A stretch of 64,000 bases of DNA from Vreelandella subterranea (GCF_900111305.1 NZ_FOGS01000013.1:45758-109757); one strand, 5' to 3'. Shown: positions 1-15,997, numbered from the stretch's first letter. Numbers and translations are program-made. Notes: a model not told the origin generated them from the sequence alone.

Positions 1-343
1 TCGGCATGGCTAAAATGCGCCTTATTAGACTAAAGTCTAGTGATTTTGGTTTTTCGTTAAAATAGCGTTTAGCTGCATTGCAAGTGGTTGAAGGATATCG
101 ATTTTTTAATTGATCGGTTGTGCAACTACAGGATTTGGAAAGGGTTTTGAGGGTCCGGGAGGCGAGGAAAGATTGCGCAAAGCGGCTGCAAATCGCTATG
201 CTGATCGGCCATTTTCCAATGGTAGCGAAGGCAAAGGCCGCCCTCCAGCAGGCCGGTGGACACCACTTAAAAAATCAATAACCCGCCTTTTTATCACAAC
301 CGCGCTACCAAAAAAACACGCTGACTAGACTAGAGGCACGCCC
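1..343. other. Gene-free leader upstream of gltB
   Basis: No convincing gene lies here. The stretch is AT-rich near its left end and contains a short inverted repeat at 26-39 (TAGACT and AGTCTA arms around AA), which could be an operator or chance. A related CTAGACTAGAG string lies at about 324-334, just before the gltB ribosome binding site. No convincing sigma-70 or sigma-54 promoter could be assigned. The 72-codon frame inside it has no ribosome binding site and is taken as noise. Confidence 0.5.
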
Positions 344-3300
344 ATGAATAGAGGTCTTCACCAGCCCGGCGAGTTTCGCGACAACTGCGGCTTTGGCCTG
401 ATTGCCCATATGGAAGGGCAGGCCAGCCACGATCTGTTGAAAACCGCGATCGAGTCCCTCACCTGCATGACGCACCGGGGGGGTATCGCTGCGGACGGTA
501 AAACCGGCGATGGCTGCGGGCTGTTGCTTAAAATGCCCACTCACTTCATGCAGGCGGTGGCCAAGGATGCCTTGGGCGTGGAACTGGGCGAGCGCTTTGC
601 CGTTGGGGTCGTGTTCCTACCCGATGATGACAAGCGGGCCGCCCGCGGACGCGACACTCTTGAAGACACGCTCAAGGCGCGCGGCCTGAACGTGATCGGC
701 TGGCGCGACGTACCCACGGATTCCAGCGTATGCGGGCCGATGTCGCTTGATTGCCTGCCGCGTATCAAACAGGTCTTCGTGCAGCCGGGCAGCGGTGAGC
801 ACTTTGACGTTGACCTGTTCATGGCGCGCCGTTATGCCGAACAGGCAATGCGCGATGACGAAGACTTTTATGTTGCCTCGCTGTCGTCTGAAGTGGTGTC
901 TTACAAAGGGCTGGTGATGCCCGAAGACCTGCCGGCCTTCTATACAGACCTCAACGACCCGCGTCTGGAAACGGCTATCTGCGTCTTCCATCAGCGTTTC
1001 TCGACCAACACCGCACCGCGCTGGCCGCTTGCCCAGCCGTTCCGTCTGCTGGCGCACAACGGTGAGATCAATACCATTCAAGCCAATCGCGGCTGGGCGA
1101 ACTCGCGTAAAGCGAACTTCGTTAACGAACGCCTGCCGGACATCGCTGAACTGGATGAAATCGTCAATACCACCGGTTCAGACTCCTCCAGCATGGATAA
1201 CATGCTGGAAGTGCTGCTTACCGGTGGCATGGAGCTACATCGTGCGGTGCGCATGATGGTGCCGCCTGCCTGGCAGAACGTGGAAACCATGGACGCCGAG
1301 CTGCGCGGCTTCTACGAATACAACTCCATGCATATGGAACCCTGGGATGGCCCGGCGGGCGTCGTGATGACCGACGGTCGCCAGGCTGTCTGCATGCTCG
1401 ACCGCAATGGCCTGCGCCCCGCGCGCTGGGTGATTACCAAGAATGGCTATATCACCCTGGCCTCGGAAATCGGCACTTACGGCTATAAGCCTGAAGACGT
1501 GGTGGCCAAAGGCCGCGTGGGCCCCGGCCAGATGCTGGCGGTGGATACCCATACCGGTGAGGTACTGCACACCGAGGACATCGACAATCGGCTGAAGTCG
1601 GCGTATCCGTACAAGCGCTGGCTCAAGCAGGAAGCCAACTACCTGGAATCGGCGCTCACCGAGTTGGCGCGTTTCCAGAACATGGATGGCAATGCCCTGA
1701 ACGTGCAGCAGAAGATGTTCCAGGTCAGCTTTGAGGAACGCGACCAGGTGCTGCGCCCGTTGGCCGAAAGCGGTCAGGAGGCGGTGGGGTCAATGGGCGA
1801 TGATACGCCCATGGCGGTGCTGTCCAGCCGTCCGCGGCTGCTGACGGATTACTTCCGCCAGAAGTTCGCCCAGGTGACTAACCCGGCCATCGACCCGCTA
1901 CGTGAAGCCATCGTCATGTCGCTGGAAACCTGTTGCGGCGCCGAGTTGAATGTTTTCAAGGCGACCCCGGAGCATGCCCACCGGCTGATCTTGACCACGC
2001 CGGTGCTGTCGCCGCGCAAATTTACCGCCCTGGTCAGTCAGGATGATCCGGCGTTTGCCAGTCACACCCTGTCGCTTGGCTATGACCCCGAGCAGCAGTC
2101 GCTCAAACAGGCGCTGACCGCGCTGTGTAAGGAAGCCGAAACCCATGTGCGGGCCGGTAAGGTCCTGCTGGTATTGACCGATGCCGATCTGCCCAAGGGT
2201 ATGCTGCCGATTCAGGCCGTCCTGGCGGTAGGGGCGGTGCATACTCATCTGGGCCGACTCGCCCTGCGCCCCAACGCCAATATTGTGGTCGAGACCGGTT
2301 ATGCACGGGATGCCCACCAGATGGCGGTACTGTTCGGCGTGGGCGCGACGGCGGTCTACCCATGGCTGGCCTACCAGGTGATGGCGGATATGCACCGCAC
2401 CGGTGAGCTGACCGGCAACCCGGCAGATGCGCGGGAAAACTACCGTAAAGGCCTGCAGAAGGGGCTGTTCAAGATCCTCTCCAAGATGGGCATCTCGACA
2501 CTGGCGTCTTACCGCGGTTCGATGCTGTTCGAAGCCGTCGGCCTCGACGACGACATCATGCAGATGTGCTTCCCGGGCATGGCGTCGCGCATCCAGGGCA
2601 CCGGCTTTGCCGAGCTGCAGATGCAGCAGGCATTGCTGGCCAAAGACGCCTGGATTCCGCGCAAGGGCATCACCCAGGGCGGCTTGTTCAAGTACGTTCA
2701 TAACCACGAGTATCACGCCTATAACCCTGACGTGGTGATGACGCTTCAGGCCGCCGTGCAGGAAGGCAGCTACGCCAAGTGGAAGAAATTCGCCCAACTG
2801 GTCAACGAGCGGCCGGTGGCGACAATCCGCGATCTGCTGGCCCTCAAGCCTGCCGAAACGCCGGTTTCGCTGGATGACGTCGAGCCGGTCGAAGACCTGC
2901 TACCGCGCTTTGACAGCGCGGGCATGTCGCTGGGCGCGCTGTCGCCGGAGGCTCACGAAGCCCTGGCCCAGGCGATGAACGAGGAAGGTGGCCGCTCCAA
3001 CTCCGGCGAGGGTGGTGAAGACCCGGCGCGCTACGGCACGATTCGCAGCTCCAAGATCAAGCAGATTGCCTCTGGCCGCTTTGGCGTGACGCCTCACTAC
3101 CTGGTCAATGCGGAAGTCCTGCAGATCAAGGTCGCCCAGGGCGCCAAGCCCGGCGAGGGCGGTCAGCTACCGGGCGGCAAGGTCAATCAGCTGATTGCGC
3201 GGCTGCGCTACTCGGTGCCCGGCGTGACGCTGATTTCACCGCCGCCGCACCACGACATCTATTCGATCGAAGACCTGGCGCAGCTGATCTTTGACCTCAA

Positions 3301-4786
3301 GCAGGTCAACCCGGACGCCCAGGTATCGGTCAAGCTGGTGTCCGAGCCGGGTATTGGCACCATCGCCACCGGGGTGGCCAAGGCCTATGCCGACCTGATT
3401 ACCGTGTCCGGCTATGATGGGGGCACCGCCGCAAGTCCGCTGACCTCGATCAAGCACGCCGGGTCACCCTGGGAGCTTGGGCTGCCGGAAGTCCACCAGG
3501 CGCTGCGTATCAACAGCTTGCGTGACAAGATCCGCCTGCAGACCGACGGCGGTCTGAAGACCGGTTTGGACGTGGTCAAGGCGGCGATCCTGGGGGCGGA
3601 AAGCTTCGGCTTCGGGACCGCGCCGATGGTCGCGCTGGGCTGCAAGTACCTGCGCATCTGTCACCTGAACAACTGTGCCACGGGTGTCGCCACCCAGGAC
3701 GACTTCCTGCGCGGCGAGCACTTCCGCGGTACCGTGGACATGGTCAAGAACTACTTCCGCTTTATCGCCGAAGAAGTGCGCGAGCTGATGGCCATGCTCG
3801 GTGTGACCAAACTCACCGATCTGATCGGCCGTACCGACCTGCTCGAAGTACTGGAAGGCAATACCGCCTCCCAGCGCAAGCTGGATTTGACGCCGCTGCT
3901 GACCAACGACTTCGTGCCCGCGGATGCGCCCCAGTTCTGCAAGGTGAGCCGTAACGTGCCCCACGATCCGGGTGCCAAAAACCAGGAAGTGTTGGCGGCA
4001 TTGAAAGATGCCATCGAAAACCAGTCGGGTGGCGAGTTCGATTTCACCATTACCAACTGTGACCGTAGTGTCGCCGCGCTGACATCCGGCGCGATTGCCA
4101 AGCGCTACGGTGAAGAAGGCCTGGAAAACGCGCCGATCACCGCCCGCTTTACCGGCGTTGCTGGGCAGAGCTTCGGGGTGTGGAACGCCCGCGGCCTGAA
4201 CCTGTATCTCGAAGGCGATGCCAACGACTACGTGGGTAAAGGCATGAACGGCGGCAGCATCGTGATTGTGCCACCGAAAGTCAGTGAATTTGAAAGCCAT
4301 AAAACGGCGATCATCGGCAACACCTGTCTGTATGGCGCGACCGGCGGTACGCTGTTTGCGGCGGGTACGGCGGGTGAACGTTTCGGGGTGCGCAACTCTG
4401 GGGCGACGGCCGTTATCGAAGGCGCAGGCGACCACTGTTGCGAATACATGACCGGCGGCCTGGTCTGTGTCCTCGGTGAGACCGGGGTGAACTTCGGCGC
4501 CGGCATGACGGGCGGGTTTGCCTATGTGCTGGATGAAGAGCGCACCTTCGTCGACAAGTACAACCATGAACTGGTTGAGATTCACCGTGTTAACACCGAA
4601 GCAATGGAGGCGTATCGTCGCCACCTGCGCGAAATGATTGAGGCCTACGTCGCAGCGACAGGATCAGCACGTGGGGCGGCTATTTTGGAAGACTTCAGCG
4701 ACTACGCGCGTCACTTCTGGCTGGTAAAACCCAAGGCAGCAAGCCTGGGTAGCCTGCTGGATCAGTCTCGGCGTCAGCCGGAATAA
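344..4786 (+). CDS. gltB: Glutamate synthase (NADPH) large subunit
   Basis: The large subunit of glutamate synthase (GOGAT) makes two glutamates from glutamine and 2-oxoglutarate, and with glutamine synthetase assimilates ammonia in the cytoplasm. The 1480 residues carry an N-terminal class II glutamine amidotransferase domain whose nucleophile should be Cys15 (in DNCGFG), a central FMN-binding synthase domain, and a C-terminal glycine-rich beta-helix. Cysteines 1100, 1106 and 1111 (CKYLRIC...NNC) match the 3Fe-4S ligands. The first 14 residues would have to be removed to free the cysteine, a shorter propeptide than in E. coli. An AGAGG-like site precedes the ATG. gltD follows 36 bp downstream in an evident operon. 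Confidence 0.97.
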   Translation: MNRGLHQPGEFRDNCGFGLIAHMEGQASHDLLKTAIESLTCMTHRGGIAADGKTGDGCGLLLKMPTHFMQAVAKDALGVELGERFAVGVVFLPDDDKRAARGRDTLEDTLKARGLNVIGWRDVPTDSSVCGPMSLDCLPRIKQVFVQPGSGEHFDVDLFMARRYAEQAMRDDEDFYVASLSSEVVSYKGLVMPEDLPAFYTDLNDPRLETAICVFHQRFSTNTAPRWPLAQPFRLLAHNGEINTIQANRGWANSRKANFVNERLPDIAELDEIVNTTGSDSSSMDNMLEVLLTGGMELHRAVRMMVPPAWQNVETMDAELRGFYEYNSMHMEPWDGPAGVVMTDGRQAVCMLDRNGLRPARWVITKNGYITLASEIGTYGYKPEDVVAKGRVGPGQMLAVDTHTGEVLHTEDIDNRLKSAYPYKRWLKQEANYLESALTELARFQNMDGNALNVQQKMFQVSFEERDQVLRPLAESGQEAVGSMGDDTPMAVLSSRPRLLTDYFRQKFAQVTNPAIDPLREAIVMSLETCCGAELNVFKATPEHAHRLILTTPVLSPRKFTALVSQDDPAFASHTLSLGYDPEQQSLKQALTALCKEAETHVRAGKVLLVLTDADLPKGMLPIQAVLAVGAVHTHLGRLALRPNANIVVETGYARDAHQMAVLFGVGATAVYPWLAYQVMADMHRTGELTGNPADARENYRKGLQKGLFKILSKMGISTLASYRGSMLFEAVGLDDDIMQMCFPGMASRIQGTGFAELQMQQALLAKDAWIPRKGITQGGLFKYVHNHEYHAYNPDVVMTLQAAVQEGSYAKWKKFAQLVNERPVATIRDLLALKPAETPVSLDDVEPVEDLLPRFDSAGMSLGALSPEAHEALAQAMNEEGGRSNSGEGGEDPARYGTIRSSKIKQIASGRFGVTPHYLVNAEVLQIKVAQGAKPGEGGQLPGGKVNQLIARLRYSVPGVTLISPPPHHDIYSIEDLAQLIFDLKQVNPDAQVSVKLVSEPGIGTIATGVAKAYADLITVSGYDGGTAASPLTSIKHAGSPWELGLPEVHQALRINSLRDKIRLQTDGGLKTGLDVVKAAILGAESFGFGTAPMVALGCKYLRICHLNNCATGVATQDDFLRGEHFRGTVDMVKNYFRFIAEEVRELMAMLGVTKLTDLIGRTDLLEVLEGNTASQRKLDLTPLLTNDFVPADAPQFCKVSRNVPHDPGAKNQEVLAALKDAIENQSGGEFDFTITNCDRSVAALTSGAIAKRYGEEGLENAPITARFTGVAGQSFGVWNARGLNLYLEGDANDYVGKGMNGGSIVIVPPKVSEFESHKTAIIGNTCLYGATGGTLFAAGTAGERFGVRNSGATAVIEGAGDHCCEYMTGGLVCVLGETGVNFGAGMTGGFAYVLDEERTFVDKYNHELVEIHRVNTEAMEAYRRHLREMIEAYVAATGSARGAAILEDFSDYARHFWLVKPKAASLGSLLDQSRRQPE

Positions 4787-6241
<1,455 letters not shown>

Positions 6242-6262
6242 TCCGGATTCCAGCACCGGTCT

Positions 6263-6541
6263 TGTAGGCGCCCGACTTGTCGGGCGATCGGGCCATCTAC
6301 AAGCGATAACTTGCGGTGGCTTGATAATTGCTGATCGCTCAATAAATTGAGCTCCTACGAACCCCGGCGCACGCACCTAGCCCTGTAGGCGCCCGATTTG
6401 TCGGGCGATCGGGCCGTCTACAAGCGATAACTTGCGGTGGCTTGATAATTGCTGATCGCCCAATGAATTGGGCTCCTACAACCCCGGGTGCATGCACCCA
6501 AATTGTAGGAGCCTGACTTGTCGGGCGATCAGGCCATCTAC
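6263..6541. repeat. Tandem REP/REPIN-like palindromic repeats
   Basis: Two near-identical units of about 120 bp start at 6263 and 6384, and a partial third starts at 6504. Each full unit has a forward REP-like palindrome (GTAGGCGCCCGA...TCGGGCGATC) and about 80 bp later an inverted relative ending in GAGCTCCTAC or GGGCTCCTAC. A pair of REPs in opposite orientation is the structure called a REPIN. The third copy has the GTAGGAGC head and ends at about 6541. The array fills the gltD-pyrG gap. No REP-associated tyrosine transposase gene is present in the window. Confidence 0.85.
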
Positions 6542-6583
6542 TGGCTATCACCCTCGGCGCCTCGATCCCTCTTCCCGCCGTAA

Positions 6584-6612
6584 TTGAGCCTTAGGTCGTA
6601 CTCTGCTATTCT
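6584..6612 (+). promoter_or_regulatory. Predicted sigma-70 promoter of pyrG
   Basis: TTGAGC at 6584-6589 and TATTCT at 6607-6612 are separated by 17 bp and lie about 60 bp before the pyrG ATG, just after the REP array. The match is reasonable but rests on consensus only. Confidence 0.5.
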
Positions 6613-6652
6613 GTCGTCCCATCCTGGTGTGGCTTTCTGCCGTGCCTTTTGA

Positions 6653-9221
<2,569 letters not shown>

Positions 9222-9247
9222 TGGCGCCGCCAAACGTGATACGTTAA

Positions 9248-10570
<1,323 letters not shown>

Positions 10571-10613
10571 GGCTAGAAATGGCAGCGGCTTTGTAAGAGA
10601 TGTCTCAAGATTT

Positions 10614-10631
10614 TGTAAGAGATCTCTTACA
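10614..10631. promoter_or_regulatory. GacA upstream activating sequence (perfect TGTAAG-N6-CTTACA)
   Basis: TGTAAGAGATCTCTTACA matches the GacA binding consensus exactly. It is the core of a 22-bp perfect palindrome at 10612-10633. A degraded second copy (TGTAAG, N6, CTCAAG) lies at about 10592-10609. In pseudomonads such boxes sit upstream of rsmX/Y/Z RNA genes, for rsmZ at around -180. Here the centre lies about 180 bp before the predicted start of the GGA-rich RNA at about 10800. Confidence 0.85.
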
Positions 10632-10722
10632 AATGCCGTCGAAAATCGCTCGAAAGGCGTAAGAAAAACAGAAATTATGCACTAATTAAAATTTAGGTAT
10701 CTGTTTTTAAAAGGTTTTTAAA

Positions 10723-10757
10723 AAAGGGCGGGCCATCGTGGTTCGCCCTTTGCTTTT
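10723..10757 (+). terminator. Predicted terminator after eno
   Basis: The arms AAAGGGCG (10723-10730) and CGCCCTTT (10744-10751) enclose a 13-nt loop and are followed by GCTTTTT. It would end eno transcription and insulate the downstream RNA gene. A second hairpin (ACCACCT/AGGTGGT, 10762-10784) follows at once. Confidence 0.7.
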
Positions 10758-10796
10758 TAGGACCACCTTGTGGTGTCAGGTGGTTCTGCCACAATG

Positions 10797-10975
10797 CCCA
10801 TCAAGGACAAGGGGGGCAAGGATGTCGCCCACGCAGGATGCAACGGGATGCAGGTTGGTGCGCCGGGTGAAACAGAGATGTAAGCCCTGGCAAGGACAGC
10901 ACCAAAGGAAGTTGACACAGGGAGTGGTCAAGAGGAAGTGCTTGGAGCGGGCGGCCTACGGGCCGCCTTTTTTTT
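10797..10975 (+). ncRNA. rsmZ: RsmZ/CsrB-like CsrA-titrating small RNA
   Basis: This roughly 180-nt GGA-rich transcript ends in a strong intrinsic terminator. Nine GGA motifs are visible, at 10805, 10820, 10836, 10846, 10894, 10907, 10921, 10934 and 10944. Most are in AAGGA, CAGGA or AGGAA context as in CsrB and RsmZ. Several fall in hairpin loops: GGGC-AAGGATGTC-GCCC at 10815-10831, and TCAAG-AGGAAGTG-CTTGG at 10928-10945. A weak promoter (TTGTGG, 16 bp, CACAAT) predicts a start near 10802; the 5' end is uncertain by some tens of bases. The GacA box upstream and fdxA next door match the pseudomonad rsmZ locus. Its likely target, CsrA, is encoded 10 kb away. No protein with a ribosome binding site fits here. 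Confidence 0.8.
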
Positions 10976-10976
10976 G
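10950..10976 (+). terminator. Intrinsic terminator of the RsmZ-like RNA
   Basis: The arms GGCGGCC (10950-10956) and GGCCGCC (10961-10967) enclose a TACG tetraloop and are followed directly by at least eight T residues. It is among the strongest terminators in the window and is not close downstream of any protein gene. Confidence 0.92.
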
Positions 10977-11061
10977 CATGCATGGCACATGTTTAAGATA
11001 AAAGGCCAACATGATTCAAAAGGCCAAGAGACCTAAAAAAATAGACCTAAAAATCAGTAGA

Positions 11062-11091
11062 TAGAAAAAAACCAGCGTATTGGCTGGTTTT
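11062..11091 (-). terminator. Terminator downstream of fdxA
   Basis: The arms AAACCAGC (11069-11076) and GCTGGTTT (11083-11090) enclose a 6-nt loop. Read on the minus strand the hairpin is followed by a T-rich tract (complement of AGAAAAAA). It follows the fdxA stop at 11126 and may also work in the plus direction. Confidence 0.75.
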
Positions 11092-11125
11092 AATAGGATC
11101 GCTGTTAATGGTGCCGTGAATGGCT

Positions 11126-11449
11126 TCAGCGTTCCAGCTTCTCCAGCTTGCCGCTTTTTCCATCCCACTCTTCAGCATCGGGCAGCGGGTCTTTCTTCTC
11201 GGCAATGTTGGGCCACACTTCCGACAGCTCCGCGTTGATCTCAATAAACTGCTCCTGTCCCTCGGGCAGTTCATCCTCCGAAAATATCGCCTCGGCGGGG
11301 CATTCCGGCTCGCACAGCGCGCAATCGATACATTCGTCCGGGTGGATCACCAGAAAGTTGGGGCCTTCGTAAAAACAGTCGACCGGGCAGACTTCGACAC
11401 AGTCGGTGTACTTACATTGGATGCAGTTCTCGGTAACGACAAACGTCAT
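11126..11449 (-). CDS. fdxA: Seven-iron ferredoxin FdxA
   Basis: A small acidic electron carrier of 107 residues with the cysteine pattern of 3Fe-4S plus 4Fe-4S ferredoxins (Azotobacter FdI type). The first half has CIQCKYTDC and CVEVCPVDC, and the second [11 protein letters not shown]. The helical C-terminal extension (about residues 60-107) is usual for FdxA. The physiological partner is not indicated by the neighbours. In pseudomonads fdxA sits between rpoS/rsmZ and mutS. Here mutS is next to it on the same strand and the RsmZ-like RNA converges on it from the other side. Confidence 0.93.
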   Translation of the reverse strand: MTFVVTENCIQCKYTDCVEVCPVDCFYEGPNFLVIHPDECIDCALCEPECPAEAIFSEDELPEGQEQFIEINAELSEVWPNIAEKKDPLPDAEEWDGKSGKLEKLER

Positions 11450-11609
11450 CTTGCTATCCCTCTTGCGGGACCAAGGGGACGCCCTTGGTCGTGGTCAATC
11501 GTGAATGGTTATAAATCAGCCGTTTTTTATAAGCTAAAAAGTATGGGCGACATTCTAGAGGTGCCCAAACGCGGCGGCAAGCGCCGTGGCGTTGTTCTGT
11601 TACGCGAAT

Positions 11610-14180
11610 TTAAAGCAGCTCGCGCCATTGATATAACAGCGACAGTGCCTCACGGGGCGATAGCCCATCCACATCCGCGTTTTCCAGCGCCTCCACCACC
11701 GGGTGAGGTGCGCTGGCAAACAAATCATTCTGCTGAGGTGCCGTTGTTTGAGACAGCGGCATTTGGCGTTGTTCCTCAACGTCGCGCTGCTCAAGGGTCA
11801 CCAGTTTTTCACGCGCCCGCTGGATGACCTGGCTGGGCACCCCCGCCAACTGGGCGACCTGCAAGCCGTAACTCTGGCTGGCGGGGCCTGACTCGATGCG
11901 GTGCATGAAGACGATGTTGTCGCCATGCTCGGTAGCCGTTAAGTGAATATTGGCCACGCCGTCGGCCTGGTCCGGTAGCCCGGTCATTTCAAAGTAATGG
12001 GTCGCGAACAGCGTCAAGGCGCGGGCACTGGCCAGGTGTTCTGCACTTGCCCACGCCAGTGACAGGCCGTCAAAGGTACTGGTGCCGCGGCCGATCTCGT
12101 CCATCAGTACCAGGCTGTGCTCGGTGGCATTGTGCAGGATATTGGCGGTCTCGGTCATTTCGACCATGAAGGTCGAGCGCCCGCCCGCCAGGTCATCCGA
12201 GGAGCCGATGCGGGTAAAGATACGGTCGATAGGGCCTATTTCGGCGGCGTCCGCCGGGACAAAGCTGCCGCTGTGGGCCAGCAGCGCAATCAGCGCCGTC
12301 TGGCGCATGTAGGTGGATTTACCGCCCATGTTGGGGCCGGTGATAATCAGCATGTGCTGCTCGGGGGTGAGGGTGACATCGTTGGGGACAAAGGGATGGT
12401 CACTCACCTGCTCGACCACCGGGTGGCGACCGGCGTGGATGGTCAGACCGGTGGCCTCCACCAGGGTCGGGCGTACCCAGTTGAGTGCCTCGGCGCGTTC
12501 GGCAAAGGCGCACAGCACGTCAAGCTCGGCCAGCGCCTGGGAGGTCCGCTGCAGCGCGTTGAGCTCCTCGTTGAGCGCGTTGAGCAACTGGTCGTAGAGC
12601 CACTTTTCCCGGCTTAGCGCGCGGGATTTCGCCGAGAGGGCCTTGTCTTCGAACTCTTTAAGCTCGGGGATGATAAACCGCTCGGCGTTTTTCAGCGTCT
12701 GGCGGCGAATATAGTCGGCCGGGGCCTGCTGGGCCTGGGCCCGGGGCAGTTCGATAAAGTAGCCGTGCACGCGGTTATAGCCAACCTTCAGGTTGGCAAG
12801 CCCGGTGCGTTCGCGCTCGCGCGTTTCAAGCTGCACCAGGTAATCACCGGCGTTTTCGGCCAGGCCACGGTGTTCGTCAAGCTCCGCGTCGTACCCCTGG
12901 GCGATGACACCGCCGTCGCGGATCACCACCGGCGGATTGTCGACCAGCGCCCGCTGGAGCGTGTCGGTGATCTCCGGGTAGGGGCGAATATGCGGGCGCA
13001 GGCTATCCAGCAGGCTGCCGTTTTCGACCTCGCCCAACTGCTGCTCCAGCGTGGGTAGGGTGGCCAGGGCATCGCGCAGGCGTGCCAGGTCGCGCGGACG
13101 GGCGCTATACAGTGCCACCCGGGCAAGAATGCGTTCGACGTCACCCACGTCGTTCAGGGTATCGCGGATGGCCAGGTAGTTGGCGTCCAGGCTTAATAGC
13201 GCAACGCCTGCCTGGCGACCCTGAATGACGTCGCGTTGGCGCAGCGGCCGATTCAGCCAGCGCTTCAGCAGGCGCGAGCCCATTGCCGTGGTGCAGGTAT
13301 CCAGAACGCTGGCCAGGGTGTTGTCAGTCCCGCCCCCGAGGTTGATATCGATTTCCAGATTACGGCGGCTGGCGGCATCGATCACCACCGCATCGTCGCG
13401 GTTCTCGACGCTGATGGCCGTCACGTGGGGCAGGCGTGAGCGCTGGGTGTCCCGCGCGTAGTCGATCAGCACGCCGGCGGCGACCAGCGCGGTGGTCAAG
13501 TGGGCGCAGCCAAAGCCGCGTAAGTCCTGCACTTCGAACTGGTCGCACAGGCTGCGGGTCGCGCTCTGCAAATCAAACAGCCATTCACCCTGGCGGCGCA
13601 GGGCCCGGGTCTGCGACCATGCGTCGGGCAGGGTAAGGCTCTCGGGGACCAGCAGCTCAGCCGGAGACAGCCGCGTCAGCTCGGCCAGCATCTCGGCCTC
13701 ACTGTCGACTTCCAGCACGCTAAAGCGGCCGCTGGAAAGCTCAAGCCAGGCCAGCCCCCACTGCTCGTTACCGGGCGCAACGGCCACCAGCACGTTGTCG
13801 CGCCGGGCATCCAGCAAGGCTTCGTCGTGCAGGGTGCCGGGCGTGACAATACGCACGACCTGGCGATCAACGGGACCTTTGCTTGTTGCCGGGTCGCCAA
13901 TCTGTTCGCAGATAGCGACGGATTCACCGGCGGCTACCAGGCGTGCCAGGTAGCCCTCGGCGCTATGATAGGGAACGCCCGCCATGGGGATGGGCTTGCC
14001 GCCTGACTGGCCGCGCTGGGTCAGGGTGATATCCAGCAGCGCAGCGGCGCGCCTGGCATCGTCGAAAAACAGCTCGTAAAAGTCCCCCATCCGGTAAAAC
14101 AGCAGTACCTCGGGGTGTTCGCGTTTGATCTTCAGGTATTGCGCGATCATTGGCGTGTGCGCGGGGCTGGGCTGTGACAT
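11610..14180 (-). CDS. mutS: DNA mismatch repair protein MutS
   Basis: MutS recognises base mismatches and small loops and, with ATP and MutL, starts mismatch repair. The start at 14180 gives 856 residues beginning [19 protein letters not shown], matching E. coli (853). The open frame extends to 14309 but that extra part would overlap the pncC start region. The mismatch-recognition motif is [10 protein letters not shown] near residue 35, and the Walker A motif is GPNMGGKST. The signature region [15 protein letters not shown] and Walker B ([16 protein letters not shown]) follow. It is divergent from pncC across about 110 bp. Confidence 0.97.
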   Translation of the reverse strand: MSQPSPAHTPMIAQYLKIKREHPEVLLFYRMGDFYELFFDDARRAAALLDITLTQRGQSGGKPIPMAGVPYHSAEGYLARLVAAGESVAICEQIGDPATSKGPVDRQVVRIVTPGTLHDEALLDARRDNVLVAVAPGNEQWGLAWLELSSGRFSVLEVDSEAEMLAELTRLSPAELLVPESLTLPDAWSQTRALRRQGEWLFDLQSATRSLCDQFEVQDLRGFGCAHLTTALVAAGVLIDYARDTQRSRLPHVTAISVENRDDAVVIDAASRRNLEIDINLGGGTDNTLASVLDTCTTAMGSRLLKRWLNRPLRQRDVIQGRQAGVALLSLDANYLAIRDTLNDVGDVERILARVALYSARPRDLARLRDALATLPTLEQQLGEVENGSLLDSLRPHIRPYPEITDTLQRALVDNPPVVIRDGGVIAQGYDAELDEHRGLAENAGDYLVQLETRERERTGLANLKVGYNRVHGYFIELPRAQAQQAPADYIRRQTLKNAERFIIPELKEFEDKALSAKSRALSREKWLYDQLLNALNEELNALQRTSQALAELDVLCAFAERAEALNWVRPTLVEATGLTIHAGRHPVVEQVSDHPFVPNDVTLTPEQHMLIITGPNMGGKSTYMRQTALIALLAHSGSFVPADAAEIGPIDRIFTRIGSSDDLAGGRSTFMVEMTETANILHNATEHSLVLMDEIGRGTSTFDGLSLAWASAEHLASARALTLFATHYFEMTGLPDQADGVANIHLTATEHGDNIVFMHRIESGPASQSYGLQVAQLAGVPSQVIQRAREKLVTLEQRDVEEQRQMPLSQTTAPQQNDLFASAPHPVVEALENADVDGLSPREALSLLYQWRELL

Positions 14181-14290
14181 GGGCGTCCTAATTAAGCGGG
14201 GCGCAAGCGCGTGGAACTTGCTGCCTGTTCTTTGAGCAACTGAAACGCAGTATTCTACGCTGAATTGACGATGCACATGAAGGAGCGACG

Positions 14291-14824
14291 ATGTCACCCA
14301 GTGTCTCAAGCTTGATGAATCTGGACTTATCCCTGCTGGCCCAGCGCCTGGGGCGCCTTTGCCAGCAGGCGCAACTGGAAGTGACCGCGGCCGAGTCGTG
14401 CACCGGCGGCGGCATTGCCAGTGCGATCACCTCGGTGGCGGGTAGTTCGGCATATTTCACCACCGGCTACGTCACCTACGCCAATACGGCCAAGACGCGG
14501 CTTCTGGGCGTGCCGGAAACCACGCTGAACGCCCATGGTGCGGTCAGCGATGCCGTGGTCAAGGCCATGGTGGCAGGGGCCTGCCGGGAAAGCGGTGCCG
14601 GACTTGCGGTGGCTGTCAGCGGTGTTGCAGGCCCCGACGGCGGTAGCGAAGCCAAGCCTGTGGGGACCGTCTGGCTGGCGTGGGGCGATGCGGACCAACA
14701 GCAAGCCGAGCGGTTTGTTTTCCCCGGCGACCGTCAGGCCGTTCGTGAGCAGGCCGTGCGCCAGGCGCTGGCAGGCCTGATAGTGCGCCTGGCGGAAAAA
14801 GTGGGCGACGGCAGCGAGAAATAA
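14291..14824 (+). CDS. pncC: Nicotinamide-nucleotide amidohydrolase (CinA C-terminal domain protein)
   Basis: PncC deamidates nicotinamide mononucleotide to nicotinate mononucleotide in pyridine nucleotide salvage. The protein is 177 residues, the stand-alone CinA C-terminal domain. Signature segments are [38 protein letters not shown] and [16 protein letters not shown] lies 7 nt before the ATG. It lies directly upstream of recA, as cinA does in many proteobacteria and Gram-positive bacteria, so part of recA expression could come from readthrough, though recA has its own SOS box. Confidence 0.92.
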   Translation: MSPSVSSLMNLDLSLLAQRLGRLCQQAQLEVTAAESCTGGGIASAITSVAGSSAYFTTGYVTYANTAKTRLLGVPETTLNAHGAVSDAVVKAMVAGACRESGAGLAVAVSGVAGPDGGSEAKPVGTVWLAWGDADQQQAERFVFPGDRQAVREQAVRQALAGLIVRLAEKVGDGSEK

Positions 14825-14877
14825 TCGCCCGAAACACTAGCTGAGGATTTGTTTAGCGGCTAATCTTTGGCATACTA

Positions 14878-14893
14878 CTGGCTAATTATACAG
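14878..14893. promoter_or_regulatory. LexA box of recA
   Basis: CTGGCTAATTATACAG matches the CTG-N10-CAG core of the gammaproteobacterial SOS box and differs from CTGT-N8-ACAG in one base. It lies 22 bp before the recA ATG, in the promoter area. Confidence 0.85.
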
Positions 14894-14914
14894 CTTATGA
14901 TGAGGATTGACTGA

Positions 14915-15982
14915 ATGGCTCAGGATGATAATCGCACCAAGGCGCTCAACGCTGCGCTCAGCCAGATTGATCGCCAGTTTGGCAAAGGCACGGTCATGCG
15001 GCTGGGCGACGCTCCCCGCGTTGTCATGCCGTCGGTGTCCACCGGCTCGCTGGGTCTGGATATCGCCCTTGGTATCGGTGGCCTGCCGTATGGCCGGGTG
15101 GCTGAAATTTTCGGCCCGGAGTCCTCGGGTAAGACGACCCTCACGCTGTCGGTGATCGCGCAAGCCCAGAAGCAGGGCAAAGTCTGCGCGTTCGTGGATG
15201 CCGAGCATGCGCTGGACCCCAGCTATGCAGAAAAACTGGGGGTCAATCTGGACGACCTGCTGGTGTCTCAGCCGGATACCGGCGAACAGGCGCTGGAGAT
15301 CACCGATATGCTGGTGCGTTCCGGCGGTGTCGATGTGATTATCATCGATTCGGTGGCGGCGTTGACCCCACGTGCTGAAATCGAAGGCGAAATGGGCGAT
15401 GCCCACGTTGGCCTGCAGGCACGCTTGATGTCGCAAGCGTTGCGCAAGATCAGCGGCAATATCAAGAATGCCAACTGCCTGGTGGTGTTCATCAACCAGA
15501 TCCGCATGAAGATTGGCGTGATGTTCGGCAGCCCCGAAACGACCACCGGCGGTAACGCGCTGAAGTTTTACTCAAGCGTGCGGCTGGACATCCGGCGTAC
15601 GGGGTCGGTAAAAGTCGGCGACGAGGTCACCGGTAACGAAACCCGCGTGAAAGTGGTCAAGAACAAGGTGGCGCCGCCGTTCCGTCAGGCCGAATTCCAG
15701 ATTCTCTACGGCAAAGGCATCTACCACGCCGGTGAAGTGGTCGACCTGGGTGTGCAGCAGAACCTGGTGGACAAGGCCGGTGCCTGGTACAGCTACAAGG
15801 GTAAAAAGATCGGTCAGGGCAAGGCCAATGCGGCCCAGTACCTGGAAGAGCACCCTGACGTCATGGAAGAGATCGAAAGCCAGATTCGCGCCCAGCTGCT
15901 TGCCCAGCCCGAGCCGAAGAAAGAAGAGGCTGCCAAGAAGGAAGAAGCGGCTGACGCCAACGCCGAAGACGACCTGCTTTAA
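14915..15982 (+). CDS. recA: Recombinase RecA
   Basis: RecA forms filaments on single-stranded DNA, drives strand exchange, and stimulates self-cleavage of LexA. The 355 residues are typical. The Walker A motif GPESSGKTT lies at about residues 66-74, VDAEHALD and [12 protein letters not shown] (Walker B) follow, and the tail is highly acidic and lysine-rich ([20 protein letters not shown]). The start is the first ATG after a GAGGA site. The LexA box lies just upstream, and recX, which modulates RecA, starts 15 bp downstream. Confidence 0.98.
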   Translation: MAQDDNRTKALNAALSQIDRQFGKGTVMRLGDAPRVVMPSVSTGSLGLDIALGIGGLPYGRVAEIFGPESSGKTTLTLSVIAQAQKQGKVCAFVDAEHALDPSYAEKLGVNLDDLLVSQPDTGEQALEITDMLVRSGGVDVIIIDSVAALTPRAEIEGEMGDAHVGLQARLMSQALRKISGNIKNANCLVVFINQIRMKIGVMFGSPETTTGGNALKFYSSVRLDIRRTGSVKVGDEVTGNETRVKVVKNKVAPPFRQAEFQILYGKGIYHAGEVVDLGVQQNLVDKAGAWYSYKGKKIGQGKANAAQYLEEHPDVMEEIESQIRAQLLAQPEPKKEEAAKKEEAADANAEDDLL

Positions 15983-15997
15983 GCCGCGAGCGTCAGC

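Noticed and set aside
3464..4624. 386-codon minus-strand frame opposite gltB
   Set aside because: Antisense shadow of a conserved gene, with no ribosome binding site or known motif.
10738..11001. 87-codon open frame over the GGA-rich region after eno
   Set aside because: No ribosome binding site or protein family signal, and it runs through a strong terminator; the GGA pattern and GacA box fit an RNA gene better.
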